Source of the DNA: Lachnospiraceae bacterium AC2028
GTDB lineage: Bacteria; Bacillota; Clostridia; Lachnospirales; Lachnospiraceae
Assembly: GCA_000702685.1 (NCBI GenBank)
Contig: JNJD01000006.1
Location: forward strand, 742,366-806,365
Length of the DNA stretch: 64,000 nt
Reading direction: 5' to 3'
Part shown: positions 1-8,381 of the stretch, in pieces
Layout of the letters: each line of letters starts with the position of its first letter
How positions within the stretch are numbered: position 1 is the first letter of the stretch
Notes under the pieces: generated by a model
The model's input: the letters and a program-made list of their open reading frames with translations, nothing else
The model's database searches: none
Told to the model about the DNA's origin: nothing
Translations under genes and position numbers: made by a program

Positions 1-931
1 CTCCGTAGGGAGGATTCGTGATTATGAATCCGTACTTTTTCGGATGCGAAAGCGCAGCCACATCCCTTGTCTGGAAATGGATCAGATGCTCTACACCTGC
101 ATCCGCGGCGTTCTTCCTGGCTATCTTGATCACTTCGGGATCCGCATCGTACCCCTGGATATCGGTCTCTTTTACATCGATCACCAGATCCCTTGCCTCT
201 TCATATGCATCGTTCCACACATTCTTCGGAACGATATGCTCCCAGTCGCAGGCGGTGAAGAACCTGTTCATTCCGGGCGCCATATTCGCCGCCATAAGCG
301 CCGCCTCTATCGGGAATGTGCCGCTTCCGCAGAAAGGATCGACCAGTATGCGGTCCCCTCTCCACGGAGTGAGCATTATAAGTCCCGCTGCAAGGTTCTC
401 GGCGATCGGTGCCTTGGCCGTCAGTTTCCTGTAGCCCCTCTTATGGAGCGATTCACCCGTGGTGTCAAGTCCGATGGTAACCTCATCCTTGTAGATAAAG
501 ACCCTGAACGGAAAAGACTCCCCGTCCTCGGGAAAGTGCTCTATATGGTATACACCCTTGAGGGATTCGACCATGGCCTTCTTGACTATGGACTGTATAT
601 CCGAAGGTGAAAAGAGAGCGGATTTTACGCTTGAAGCCTTGGTCACCCAGAATTTTCCGTTTTCGGGAATGAATTCCTCCCACCTTACGGCCTTTACCCC
701 TTCGAAAAGTTCGTCAAATGTGGTCGCTTTAAAAGAGGCTGCCTTTATGAGCAGCCTTTCCGCCGTGCGTGAACATATATTGACCCTGGCTACGGCCTCG
801 GAATCGCCGACAAAAGTAACCCTCCCGTCGGAGACGGAGGTTACGTCATATCCAAGGTCGGTTATCTCTTTTTTCAGCACGGACTCCATGCCGAAATGAC
901 ACGGAGCCATGATCTCATATATCCTGTTAAT
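1..931 (-). CDS. THUMP-domain class I SAM-dependent rRNA methyltransferase (RlmL/YpsC-like), C-terminus cut by window edge
   Basis: This enzyme probably methylates guanine N2 in 23S rRNA in the cytoplasm. My translation of the minus strand gives an N-terminal THUMP region and then a Rossmann methyltransferase fold. The SAM-binding motif DPFCGSGTFPIEAA lies near 300-345 and the catalytic motif IV NPPYG at 5-20. The frame is open to base 1, so the C-terminal end is missing. The first ATG is at 910, but family members usually carry about eight residues before the APCHFG motif. That fits an ATT start at 931, which sits seven bases after a good AAAGGA ribosome binding site. A stop codon lies two codons further upstream. 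The gene follows the S51-like/EAL gene by a few bases and is probably co-transcribed with it. The family is clear; the start codon is less so. Confidence 0.85.
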   Translation of the reverse strand, partial: MNRIYEIMAPCHFGMESVLKKEITDLGYDVTSVSDGRVTFVGDSEAVARVNICSRTAERLLIKAASFKATTFDELFEGVKAVRWEEFIPENGKFWVTKASSVKSALFSPSDIQSIVKKAMVESLKGVYHIEHFPEDGESFPFRVFIYKDEVTIGLDTTGESLHKRGYRKLTAKAPIAENLAAGLIMLTPWRGDRILVDPFCGSGTFPIEAALMAANMAPGMNRFFTACDWEHIVPKNVWNDAYEEARDLVIDVKETDIQGYDADPEVIKIARKNAADAGVEHLIHFQTRDVAALSHPKKYGFIITNPPYG

Positions 932-934
932 GGC

Positions 935-3322
935 TTATTCCTTTCCCCAGCCTAAAAGCATCTCTGTTTTGGTGGGATTGTTTACTATCTTGCAGAATTC
1001 ATCCTCGGGCATGGGCTTATAGAAATAATAACCCTGGATCATGTCACAGCCCGCATCGGAAAGGAACGCAAGCTGGTTTTCATTTTCCACGCCTTCCGCA
1101 ATGACATCCGCGCCGAACGCGTGAGCCATGTTTATCGTCGACTTGATTATCTTCTCCGCCTTGTCGCTCTGGCCTATCTTGCGTATGAAACCGATATCGA
1201 GCTTGATGGTATCGAATTCATAGCTCTCGAGGGTGGAAAGCGAGCTCATTCCGCTGCCGTAATCGTCAAGCAGTATCCTTACCTTCTTTTCCTTCATGAC
1301 CTTCAGGAAATCGAGCGCATTGCTCTCAAGGTTCGCATATGCGGACTCGGTGATCTCGATCTTTGCCGCACCCTGAGGGAATTCATCGCTGTCGAGCATT
1401 TCCTTGATCCTGTCGAGAAGCGTGGGATCGTAGAAATCAACCCTGGACAGATTTATTGATACGGGAACCAGGGGATATCCCTCCCTGGAATTCTTCATGA
1501 GCATACCGAAGACATTCTCAGCCATATACATATCGACTCTGGATACCTTACCGGATTGCTCCAGTGCGGGAATGAAGAGTCCCGGGGATACCATTCCCAT
1601 ATCGTGATGCATCCATCTGACAAGCGATTCGGCGGATACCACCTTGTGGGTTATGGTATCGACTACCGGCTGATAGAAGGATACAAGTTCCCTGTTCTTG
1701 ACCGCCTCTCCGAGATCGGAGATAAGGATCATGCGGTTTACATAATCAGTGCGCATCCTGTCCGTGTAATCGGTGTACAGAATGGCATCGGAATTGGTTA
1801 TATTGGACTCCGCAAGCTTGGCCCTGTCTATCATCAGTCCTACGGAAAGACCGGTATCGACTATATGATAAATACCACATGTTACATTAAAGTCATACTG
1901 CTTATAAATGCTTCTGTAGGTCATCTGGGTGAGCTTTTTCATCCTGGTGGCCCTAAGATATTCATTCCTGATAATGGCCACGAAATGATCGCTCTCGAGA
2001 CGTCCGAGAACAAGGGGCTCCAGAACATCTTTGATCTGGTCCCTGACCATGAATATGACCTTATCTCCGATCTCCTCACCGAAAAGATCGTTAACGGTCT
2101 TAAAACCGCGGATATTGGTATAGAGAAGCGAATAACCCTTTGAAAGATCCAGCTTGCTTATGCATTTCTCGGCATCTCTGAGGAATCCGGCTCTGGAAAG
2201 GATATCCGTCATCCAGTCCCTGTCGATCATCTCGGTAATGTCCTGAATGATGCATATGATACTGTTCTCTTCCCCGGCAAGAGGACGTATACGGATGTCC
2301 ATAGCCCTTCTGAATCCGCCTCTTTCCGAGTGCACAGTCCTGGAAAAGCAGCCCATGGATTCTATCTCGGCTTCGACCGTCTCACGGGTGGTCTGTCTTA
2401 TCAGAAGTTCCCTTTCTCTCTCTATAAGTATCTTGGACGCAAAATCTTGTATGAAGGCTCCGAAGTCCTTTGCTTTGTCGACACTGACGTCATATTTTTG
2501 CAAAAAATCACCTGTGAATTTGCTGATAAGCTTGCCTGTACTGGAGTTTATCTCAAAAACACATATGTAACCGCCTGTCATAACGGCATTCCAGTCACTT
2601 TCGCTGACATGACTGTCAATCATGCGCAAAGCCCCATTTTCCAAGACTTCGCCCTTTCCGAAGAATTTTGTGACGTCACCGTCAATCAGGAAGTAACTTC
2701 CGTCGTCGATCAGGTAAAATTCCCTGTCCTTACTGTCCGGAACCACAATATCTTCCATCACATTGAATCCGCCGACCTTTTTGGATCTTAAATATTCGCT
2801 GTGAGGCAGGATTATCTTGTCTGTAAGCCCGAGGCCCTCGGAAAAGCGGTTAAAGCCGGGTTCTACGCTCTCTCCGCCCAGTTCGGGTATCAGATATACG
2901 GTATCGGAAGAATTGATCGTTCCGGTGCTGAGAGCGATTATAATGCCCGGATATCCCATCAGGAGCCTCTTAAGGTCGATTTCTTTGAAGAATCCGTTCT
3001 GTGCATTCGCCAATCCGCCCGAAAGGATCACCACATCCGAATTCCTTACCAGCTCAAAGGCCTCCCCGGAGTTCCTGTGATCGAGTACGGTGGTCTTTTC
3101 TATGCCAAATCCGGCCTCGGAGAAGGCCTGGGCATATCTGCCTGCGGAGCCGTCATTATTCTCAAAGTCATCGGGATCTGCGGACACGACCAATAAACCG
3201 GAGTTTTCCCTCCAGTATTTCTGCAGATTGCCGATAAAATCGTAATCCCCGCGCAGGTGCGCAGGTCCCGGTTCGGCTATCGCCCTGTATTCCACGAATG
3301 AACTTGTGAGAAAAACAACCAT
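935..3322 (-). CDS. S51-like domain fused to degenerate GGDEF and EAL c-di-GMP phosphodiesterase
   Basis: A 795-residue cytoplasmic protein with an unusual architecture. Residues about 25-240 resemble peptidase family S51 (PepE/cyanophycinase): a VVILSGGLA segment, a nucleophile-elbow-like ALSTGT with Ser132, GLGL, and PHS with His174. A PAS-like linker region (about 245-365) follows. The GGDEF domain (about 368-520) has its signature replaced by RLESDHF, so cyclase activity is unlikely. The EAL domain (about 535-785) keeps the catalytic set: E565 in AESLVRW, N624, E659 in ITES, the DDYGSG pair at 686-687, K707, E743 in AEGVE, and QGYYFYKP. It should hydrolyse c-di-GMP. The S51 region may be a sensor or a working peptidase; which one cannot be read from sequence. 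No membrane segment is visible. It is probably co-transcribed with the rRNA methyltransferase downstream. Confidence 0.85.
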   Translation of the reverse strand: MVVFLTSSFVEYRAIAEPGPAHLRGDYDFIGNLQKYWRENSGLLVVSADPDDFENNDGSAGRYAQAFSEAGFGIEKTTVLDHRNSGEAFELVRNSDVVILSGGLANAQNGFFKEIDLKRLLMGYPGIIIALSTGTINSSDTVYLIPELGGESVEPGFNRFSEGLGLTDKIILPHSEYLRSKKVGGFNVMEDIVVPDSKDREFYLIDDGSYFLIDGDVTKFFGKGEVLENGALRMIDSHVSESDWNAVMTGGYICVFEINSSTGKLISKFTGDFLQKYDVSVDKAKDFGAFIQDFASKILIERERELLIRQTTRETVEAEIESMGCFSRTVHSERGGFRRAMDIRIRPLAGEENSIICIIQDITEMIDRDWMTDILSRAGFLRDAEKCISKLDLSKGYSLLYTNIRGFKTVNDLFGEEIGDKVIFMVRDQIKDVLEPLVLGRLESDHFVAIIRNEYLRATRMKKLTQMTYRSIYKQYDFNVTCGIYHIVDTGLSVGLMIDRAKLAESNITNSDAILYTDYTDRMRTDYVNRMILISDLGEAVKNRELVSFYQPVVDTITHKVVSAESLVRWMHHDMGMVSPGLFIPALEQSGKVSRVDMYMAENVFGMLMKNSREGYPLVPVSINLSRVDFYDPTLLDRIKEMLDSDEFPQGAAKIEITESAYANLESNALDFLKVMKEKKVRILLDDYGSGMSSLSTLESYEFDTIKLDIGFIRKIGQSDKAEKIIKSTINMAHAFGADVIAEGVENENQLAFLSDAGCDMIQGYYFYKPMPEDEFCKIVNNPTKTEMLLGWGKE

Positions 3323-3414
3323 TTATAACCCCGCTGAACGGATACAGTTATACACATTGATTTTATCATAGATATATAGTGAATACTATTGATTGAAAAG
3401 CGGTTTCTAAAGAT

Positions 3415-4758
3415 TTAAGAAATAAAGAGCTGCATAAGGGAAAGAGAACCGAAGACAACGTAAACATCCCGGATTTCGCAGGTTTTGCCCGCAGATCCGG
3501 CATTTTCGGATATATCGGATCCGGACTTTCCGGAACGGGATACTGCCGGGAGGGCATCATATAAACCGTCCGCTTTAGATATACGGATCTTACCGGTAAG
3601 GCCAAGCTCTTCACAGACATTTCCGGCAGCACAGACCAGCTCATCCGAGGGCAGCCCCCTCTTACGGTCGGGAAGATCTATAGCAGTAAATGATATGGCA
3701 AGAGGCAACATGATACGAAGGATTTCCATGTAATCCTTGTCTTTAAAAACACCCATTATTAAATGGATCCTTCTATCTTCCGGAAGCCTTTCATCGCCTT
3801 CCAGTGACTCTTTCAGCGCAAGAGCCGCGGCAGGGTTATGCGCTCCGTCCCTTATGATGACGGGATCGTCACAAACCCTTTCATATCTCCCCGGCCATGC
3901 GGCTTTGGATATGCCTTTTATAAAAATATCATGTGATATTTTCTTGTCCGGAAACATTTCCCGAAGCCTTTCTTCCACAGTCTGAAGCACATGGAGAGCG
4001 GCATTCAGGTTATCCTTCTGATATGCTCCGGGCAGGGGATTATTAAACCCGGCCGGAATGATATCCTCGTCGGCACGGATGCAGATACCCCCTCTTAACC
4101 CCACCTCTCTTTCAAGGATAAGGGCAGGGTCATATTCTCTTCCTTTGCAGGAAATACGGGGCATTCGAGATATGATAACAGGTGTATTTTTCTTGGTGAT
4201 GCCGGCCTTATTGACCGCTATCTTCTCAGGATCGTCTCCGAGGAATGCCATGTGATCCATACTCACGGACGTGATGACACAGGCAAGCGGAGAATCGAAT
4301 ACATTGGTCGCATCTTCGAGTCCGCCCATGCCGCATTCGATTATAATAACATCTGCTTTTTTATCTGCAAAGTACTTTAATGCCGCTGCCGTCTCCGCTT
4401 CAAATCCGGTAGGTTTAAATTCCATGCCTTCGGCTGCCGCTTTCACTTCGGATACGGCATCCGCATAATCGCTTTCGGTGATATCCTCACCGCCCAGCCT
4501 TATCCTTTCCAGATATCTGAATACCGAAGGTGAAGCATATCTTCCGACCTTAAGTCCGCATTCCAGAAGGGCATACTCAAGATAGGTACAAACGGAGCCT
4601 TTTCCGTTGGTACCCGCCACATGGATCACATTAAGGCCCTTCTCCGGGTTGCCCAGGCGGCCGAGAAGCTCTTTTATGACCTCCGTGCCCGGTTTTATGC
4701 CCGATGAGCCTGTATTTTCTATGTAATTTACAGCTTCTTGAAAATCCATCCCTGTCAT
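3415..4758 (-). CDS. folC: Bifunctional folylpolyglutamate synthase / dihydrofolate synthase
   Basis: FolC adds glutamate to dihydropteroate and to reduced folates in the cytoplasm, retaining them in the cell as cofactors. The 447-residue length is normal for the Mur-ligase-like family. The P-loop GTNGKGS is at residues 49-55. The KAGITKKN segment corresponds to the conserved EKAGIIK region, and DGAHNPAA marks the start of the C-terminal domain. The start gives MTGMDF; the internal ATG three codons on is an alternative. The gene is divergent from the Rrf2 regulator and the region between them is short. It is convergent with nothing and is followed closely on the same strand by the S51-like/EAL gene. 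Confidence 0.95.
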   Translation of the reverse strand: MTGMDFQEAVNYIENTGSSGIKPGTEVIKELLGRLGNPEKGLNVIHVAGTNGKGSVCTYLEYALLECGLKVGRYASPSVFRYLERIRLGGEDITESDYADAVSEVKAAAEGMEFKPTGFEAETAAALKYFADKKADVIIIECGMGGLEDATNVFDSPLACVITSVSMDHMAFLGDDPEKIAVNKAGITKKNTPVIISRMPRISCKGREYDPALILEREVGLRGGICIRADEDIIPAGFNNPLPGAYQKDNLNAALHVLQTVEERLREMFPDKKISHDIFIKGISKAAWPGRYERVCDDPVIIRDGAHNPAAALALKESLEGDERLPEDRRIHLIMGVFKDKDYMEILRIMLPLAISFTAIDLPDRKRGLPSDELVCAAGNVCEELGLTGKIRISKADGLYDALPAVSRSGKSGSDISENAGSAGKTCEIRDVYVVFGSLSLMQLFIS

Positions 4759-4808
4759 TGTATCATATCATTTGTGTCATGATTTAATTGATTTTTGGGA
4801 GTTTTGGG

Positions 4809-5225
4809 ATGCTTATTTCCACTAAAGGTACATATGCGCTCAGCGTTATGATCGATCTCGCAGAGCATGAAAAAGACGGATATATTGCGCTCGGTGATAT
4901 CGCCGAAAGACAGGGAATGTCCAAAAAATACCTTGAAGCCATAATCAAGGATCTTGTTAAGGTGCAGATGGTCAAGGGTGTCAGAGGAAAAGGAGGCGGT
5001 TATAAGCTGAACGTGGACCCTGCCAAATGTACAGCCTGGGATGTTATCAGGGCTACCGAGGAGAATTTCTCACCCGTATCCTGTGTTACGGACGATCACA
5101 CCTCCTGTCCAAACCAGACAGTCTGCAGGACACTTCCGATGTGGATCGAACTAAACAGGACCCTGAAAACTTTCTTCGAAAAATACACAATCGCCGATAT
5201 GATGGCGAACGAAATACAGGTATGA
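4809..5225 (+). CDS. Rrf2-family transcriptional regulator with three C-terminal cysteines
   Basis: A 138-residue winged-helix regulator that begins MLISTKGTYALSVM, the standard Rrf2 N-terminus. I chose the ATG at 4809 because GGGAG lies seven bases upstream; an in-frame TTG at 4788 would add seven residues without family support. The helix-turn-helix is at about residues 25-60, with the wing KGGGYKL near 65. The C-terminal loop has SCVTDDHTSCPNQTVC, three cysteines spaced CX7CX5C. IscR and NsrR use a similar CX5-8C trio to bind an Fe-S cluster, whereas the cysteine regulator CymR lacks it. An iron-sulfur or redox sensing role is therefore plausible (inference). The gene stands alone between divergent folC and a hairpin at 5270. 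No target is visible in the window. Confidence 0.9.
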   Translation: MLISTKGTYALSVMIDLAEHEKDGYIALGDIAERQGMSKKYLEAIIKDLVKVQMVKGVRGKGGGYKLNVDPAKCTAWDVIRATEENFSPVSCVTDDHTSCPNQTVCRTLPMWIELNRTLKTFFEKYTIADMMANEIQV

Positions 5226-5269
5226 TCTTTCGGCCGCCAATATAGCCTTGCCTGATCAGTTACAAAAAA

Positions 5270-5301
5270 GGGCTGTCGCACTGAGTTAAGTGTGACAGCC
5301 C
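5270..5301 (-). terminator. Rho-independent terminator, probably bidirectional, for the xylanase gene and the Rrf2 gene
   Basis: A 13-bp stem (GGGCTGTCGCACT pairing with AGTGTGACAGCCC, one G-U pair) has a 6-base loop. On the minus strand it is followed by a run of six T residues, so it fits termination after the GH10 gene. The Rrf2 gene ends 45 bases away on the other side, where the tail is only moderately T-rich. Confidence 0.85.
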
Positions 5302-5354
5302 ATTCTTATGTCTTTTCATTTGACGGTGCACCGGTTATCCGGACCGTCGCCGGC

Positions 5355-7445
5355 TTATTTCTTTTTCTTCTTATCTACGGCATAGAATACAGCCACAAAA
5401 GCTGCAAGGAAAGCTATTGCGATCCATCCTGCGGCATGGTTTGCGGGAGCGGAAGGAACCGCGTTTCCGCCGTCATTTCCGCCTTCTGCGGCGCCGTCAT
5501 CTGCTGCGGCTGCATCAACAATGCTTCCGTCCTCGGCAACCTGATGAAGTCCGTCGGAAACCTCCATATCGTCAGCCATGGAGATGGTGAAATCATCGAT
5601 ATAGAATTCTCCTGCTCCGTCAGTCTCGAAGAAGAGTGATGCGCTCTCAAGATCTTCGGGAAGCTTGATCACGGTATCAACAAGCTTCCATTCGGGCTCT
5701 GCGGTAACGGGCTCTTCGCCTTCCAAGGTTGCTTCTTCCAAAACGGGAGGTGCGGTATCGATCTCGATCACACCGGCATCCTCATATCCGTCGATTCCGG
5801 TCCTGAATATCATATCCTCGGACTTTACATAGTATGAAAGCCTGATGGTATGTCCGGCAAATCTTGAAATATCATAGCGAAGCGTTGCGTCAGCCTCTTC
5901 TCTTCTTACCTGAAGCGAGAATCCGGGCGCAGCACCCTCGGTATGATTGACCTTGATCTTGAGCATTATCGTAGCCTGATGGCCCGAACCGCGTCCGATG
6001 AATCCGAGTTCATCGGGAGTGCTGTTCGATGATGTTCCGTCAGTGACGCTCGGTTCAAAATCTATGACGATGTCTTCAGCTTTTCCCTTGCCTGCAAGAT
6101 CTACAAGGTTGAACTCCTCGCCTTTTCCGGCAAGAACAACCGCATCAAAAGCCTGCTTGGGAGAAATATCTCCGTTGAACAGAAGGGGCTCGGTATCCTT
6201 TCTCCAGGAGGTGGGATCGGTAAGTCCCCATATGGTTACGGAAGTGATATTGACACCCGCATCCTGCTCATCGCAGAGAAGCTTGAAATAATCGTAATAG
6301 TACTTAGCCTGCTTGAAATCTCCGGCCTCGCCGTGTATGGATTTTCCTACATCAAGCTCGGTAACATGGAGATTGTTGATGGCTGCGGCGTACTTTTCAA
6401 TCGCATCCTTATACTGATAAAGTGAATCCGCATCGGTCATATGAGCCTGAAGTCCGAATCCGTCAATAAGTCCGTCACCGTAGATGGTTCCGTCGCCGTC
6501 GGGATTGATGACGTCGCTCTTGACCATTGTATGACCCTCGTTATAAGGGGTCTGGGTCATATGCTCAATGATGTAATCGGTCTTCTTGGAAAACCACTCA
6601 TTATAATCATTGTAGAAAAGCTCGGGCATGATGGATGAAAGATCACCCTCGGGATCAAGTCCGTAATCCGCAGCATACTCCTTCGCATACTTTACCTCTG
6701 CCTCTCTTGCATAGAGGAAGCTGTAGTAAAGGAATTCGCCGCCGATGATCTGATACCAGTAGCTCTGTCTGTAGCCTTCGGGCTTACCCTCATCGATCGC
6801 TTCGTTGACGACGTCCCATGCATAGATGGTCTCGGCATATCCGTTGGCATATGTATACTCGATAACGCTGTAGATGTAGGTCTTAAGTCTCTGGAGAAGG
6901 ACATCCCTGCTTACAAGGCAGTCCTCATCAAGAGTCGCATTATAGTCAGTGGTCACTTTACCGTTCGAAGTAGCCTGGAAATCCTTGGCAAAGATCGAAG
7001 GATTGACCTGTGAATGCCATACAAGGCAATGTCCTCTTACGGGCATATTGTTGGCCTTGGCCCAGTCGAGAAGCTCCTCGGCTGCGGGATCTACGGTGAA
7101 GAGTCCTTCTGCTTCCGCATCGAAATTGTAAGCGGGCTTGAACTCATTACCGAAGGTCATTGAATTGAACTGATTATTGATGAATTTCTCTTTATCGGGA
7201 TTACCGATCTCCGCACCCTGGTCCCCCCAGTGTGAGATAGCCTGAACGGCAATACCCATCTTGAATCTGTCCGCATAGATGTCCTTAAGGCTCTCTATGG
7301 ACATGTAATCGTAATATCCCGCAGCCTCGGCACTGCTTCCGGCAAAGCCGGGAAGAGCATCGGGAATGCAAGCTACGACGGTTATCACCGAAAGCGCGAT
7401 CCCCATCGCTTTGGTGAATAGTTTCTTTAATGCCTGTGCTTTCAT
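5355..7445 (-). CDS. Secreted, membrane-anchored GH10 endo-1,4-beta-xylanase with C-terminal carbohydrate-binding-like module
   Basis: The enzyme cleaves beta-1,4-xylan outside the cell. The signal peptide covers about residues 1-42. The GH10 barrel spans about 48-440, with LVWHSQ at 141-146, the acid/base Glu215 in DVVNEA, the nucleophile Glu363 in VTELD, and WGLTD at 406-410. Residues about 455-635 form a beta-rich module ending in EFYIDDFTI, typical of CBM4/22-like domains. An Asp/Ala/Gly linker leads to one transmembrane helix (about 670-690) and a KKKKK tail, so the enzyme should stay tethered to the membrane rather than be released or sortase-linked. The ATG overlaps the stop of the upstream U32-like gene (ATGA), so translation is probably coupled. 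A terminator lies at 5270-5301. Confidence 0.95.
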   Translation of the reverse strand: MKAQALKKLFTKAMGIALSVITVVACIPDALPGFAGSSAEAAGYYDYMSIESLKDIYADRFKMGIAVQAISHWGDQGAEIGNPDKEKFINNQFNSMTFGNEFKPAYNFDAEAEGLFTVDPAAEELLDWAKANNMPVRGHCLVWHSQVNPSIFAKDFQATSNGKVTTDYNATLDEDCLVSRDVLLQRLKTYIYSVIEYTYANGYAETIYAWDVVNEAIDEGKPEGYRQSYWYQIIGGEFLYYSFLYAREAEVKYAKEYAADYGLDPEGDLSSIMPELFYNDYNEWFSKKTDYIIEHMTQTPYNEGHTMVKSDVINPDGDGTIYGDGLIDGFGLQAHMTDADSLYQYKDAIEKYAAAINNLHVTELDVGKSIHGEAGDFKQAKYYYDYFKLLCDEQDAGVNITSVTIWGLTDPTSWRKDTEPLLFNGDISPKQAFDAVVLAGKGEEFNLVDLAGKGKAEDIVIDFEPSVTDGTSSNSTPDELGFIGRGSGHQATIMLKIKVNHTEGAAPGFSLQVRREEADATLRYDISRFAGHTIRLSYYVKSEDMIFRTGIDGYEDAGVIEIDTAPPVLEEATLEGEEPVTAEPEWKLVDTVIKLPEDLESASLFFETDGAGEFYIDDFTISMADDMEVSDGLHQVAEDGSIVDAAAADDGAAEGGNDGGNAVPSAPANHAAGWIAIAFLAAFVAVFYAVDKKKKK

Positions 7446-8377
7446 ATCCTTTTTCCTTTTCCTCCTGATGAAGCCTGTATCCTCAGATCCCTGAGAGATG
7501 TATTTATCTTATTTCTGACGATATCCCTGTATTCGGGTTTTGCCAGGAAATAAACATAAGAATCGATCACGTAGCTTTCGGGCATACCGCGCCCCGCGAT
7601 CTTGAACTGGTTGAATCCCCTCTCGATGTATGACCCTATCTGATCCTCGCTTATGAATGCGGGTCTCTTCATGCATTCGTTAAAATCCCTCGGTGCGGTA
7701 GATACCAGACAAGGGTACGTCTGCGATGTATCGAATTCAAGCTGGAACCTGGACTGCATCGCATAATGCTCGATACGCTTCGGACAGTTAGGGAAACATA
7801 CCTCGTTTACAAGTATCTCGACCTTGCCTGCGTTGCCCGATGATACTATCTGATCCAGAACGTTCTCATCATGGTTAAGATCATAATCGAGAACGACCAA
7901 AAAGAAATCCTTCGCCAGTTCCTCTGCCAGTTTATCCTTATCAACGATCCTCTTTGTTGTTGAAGAGATCATCTTGAAATTCGGATAATTCTCTCTGAGG
8001 TATTTCTCAAGTGCGGGAGCATTTACGAGAACCTGGTTCATACCGTTATCGGCAAGCCTCATGATAAGATTGCAGAATGTGTCATAGCATTCTTTTTCGC
8101 CGATAAGGGAATTGGTCCAGGTGAAGCGGACCGGTATTCCTCTCGAGTTATAAATGTTCAGTACAGATTCTATCTGTGCCTTGGAAGAAAACCCCACCGC
8201 AGCCCTTCCGCCGTTCCAAATGGCTCCGGGAAAAGTTCCGTATGCGGAACCTATCGCATATCCTTCATGGAAATATTCCGGATGGGATTTCATCATATTA
8301 AGAAGCACCTGATTCAGGAGCCTGAATACACAGAATCCCGGAATATGCCAATAAATTTTCTTTTCACTGTTTTCCAA
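7442..8377 (-). CDS. U32-peptidase-like TIM-barrel protein with conserved cysteines (paralogue A)
   Basis: A 311-residue cytoplasmic protein with no signal peptide. I place it in or near the peptidase U32 superfamily because the C-terminal part has FKIAGRG followed by a YFLAKPEY segment, matching the U32 signature LKIEGR...YR. The NEVCFPNCPKR segment is also typical of that fold. Cysteines C97, C102 (CX4C), C194, C198 (CX3C) and C235 line up with those of the adjacent paralogue, which suggests a metal or Fe-S site as in UbiU/UbiV/RlhA (inference). The YGTFPGAIWNGGR block near residue 46 is shared only with the paralogue here. Its stop overlaps the xylanase start, and it lies four bases after paralogue B. 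Function is unknown. Confidence 0.75.
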   Translation of the reverse strand: MENSEKKIYWHIPGFCVFRLLNQVLLNMMKSHPEYFHEGYAIGSAYGTFPGAIWNGGRAAVGFSSKAQIESVLNIYNSRGIPVRFTWTNSLIGEKECYDTFCNLIMRLADNGMNQVLVNAPALEKYLRENYPNFKMISSTTKRIVDKDKLAEELAKDFFLVVLDYDLNHDENVLDQIVSSGNAGKVEILVNEVCFPNCPKRIEHYAMQSRFQLEFDTSQTYPCLVSTAPRDFNECMKRPAFISEDQIGSYIERGFNQFKIAGRGMPESYVIDSYVYFLAKPEYRDIVRNKINTSLRDLRIQASSGGKGKRI

Positions 8378-8381
8378 GATA

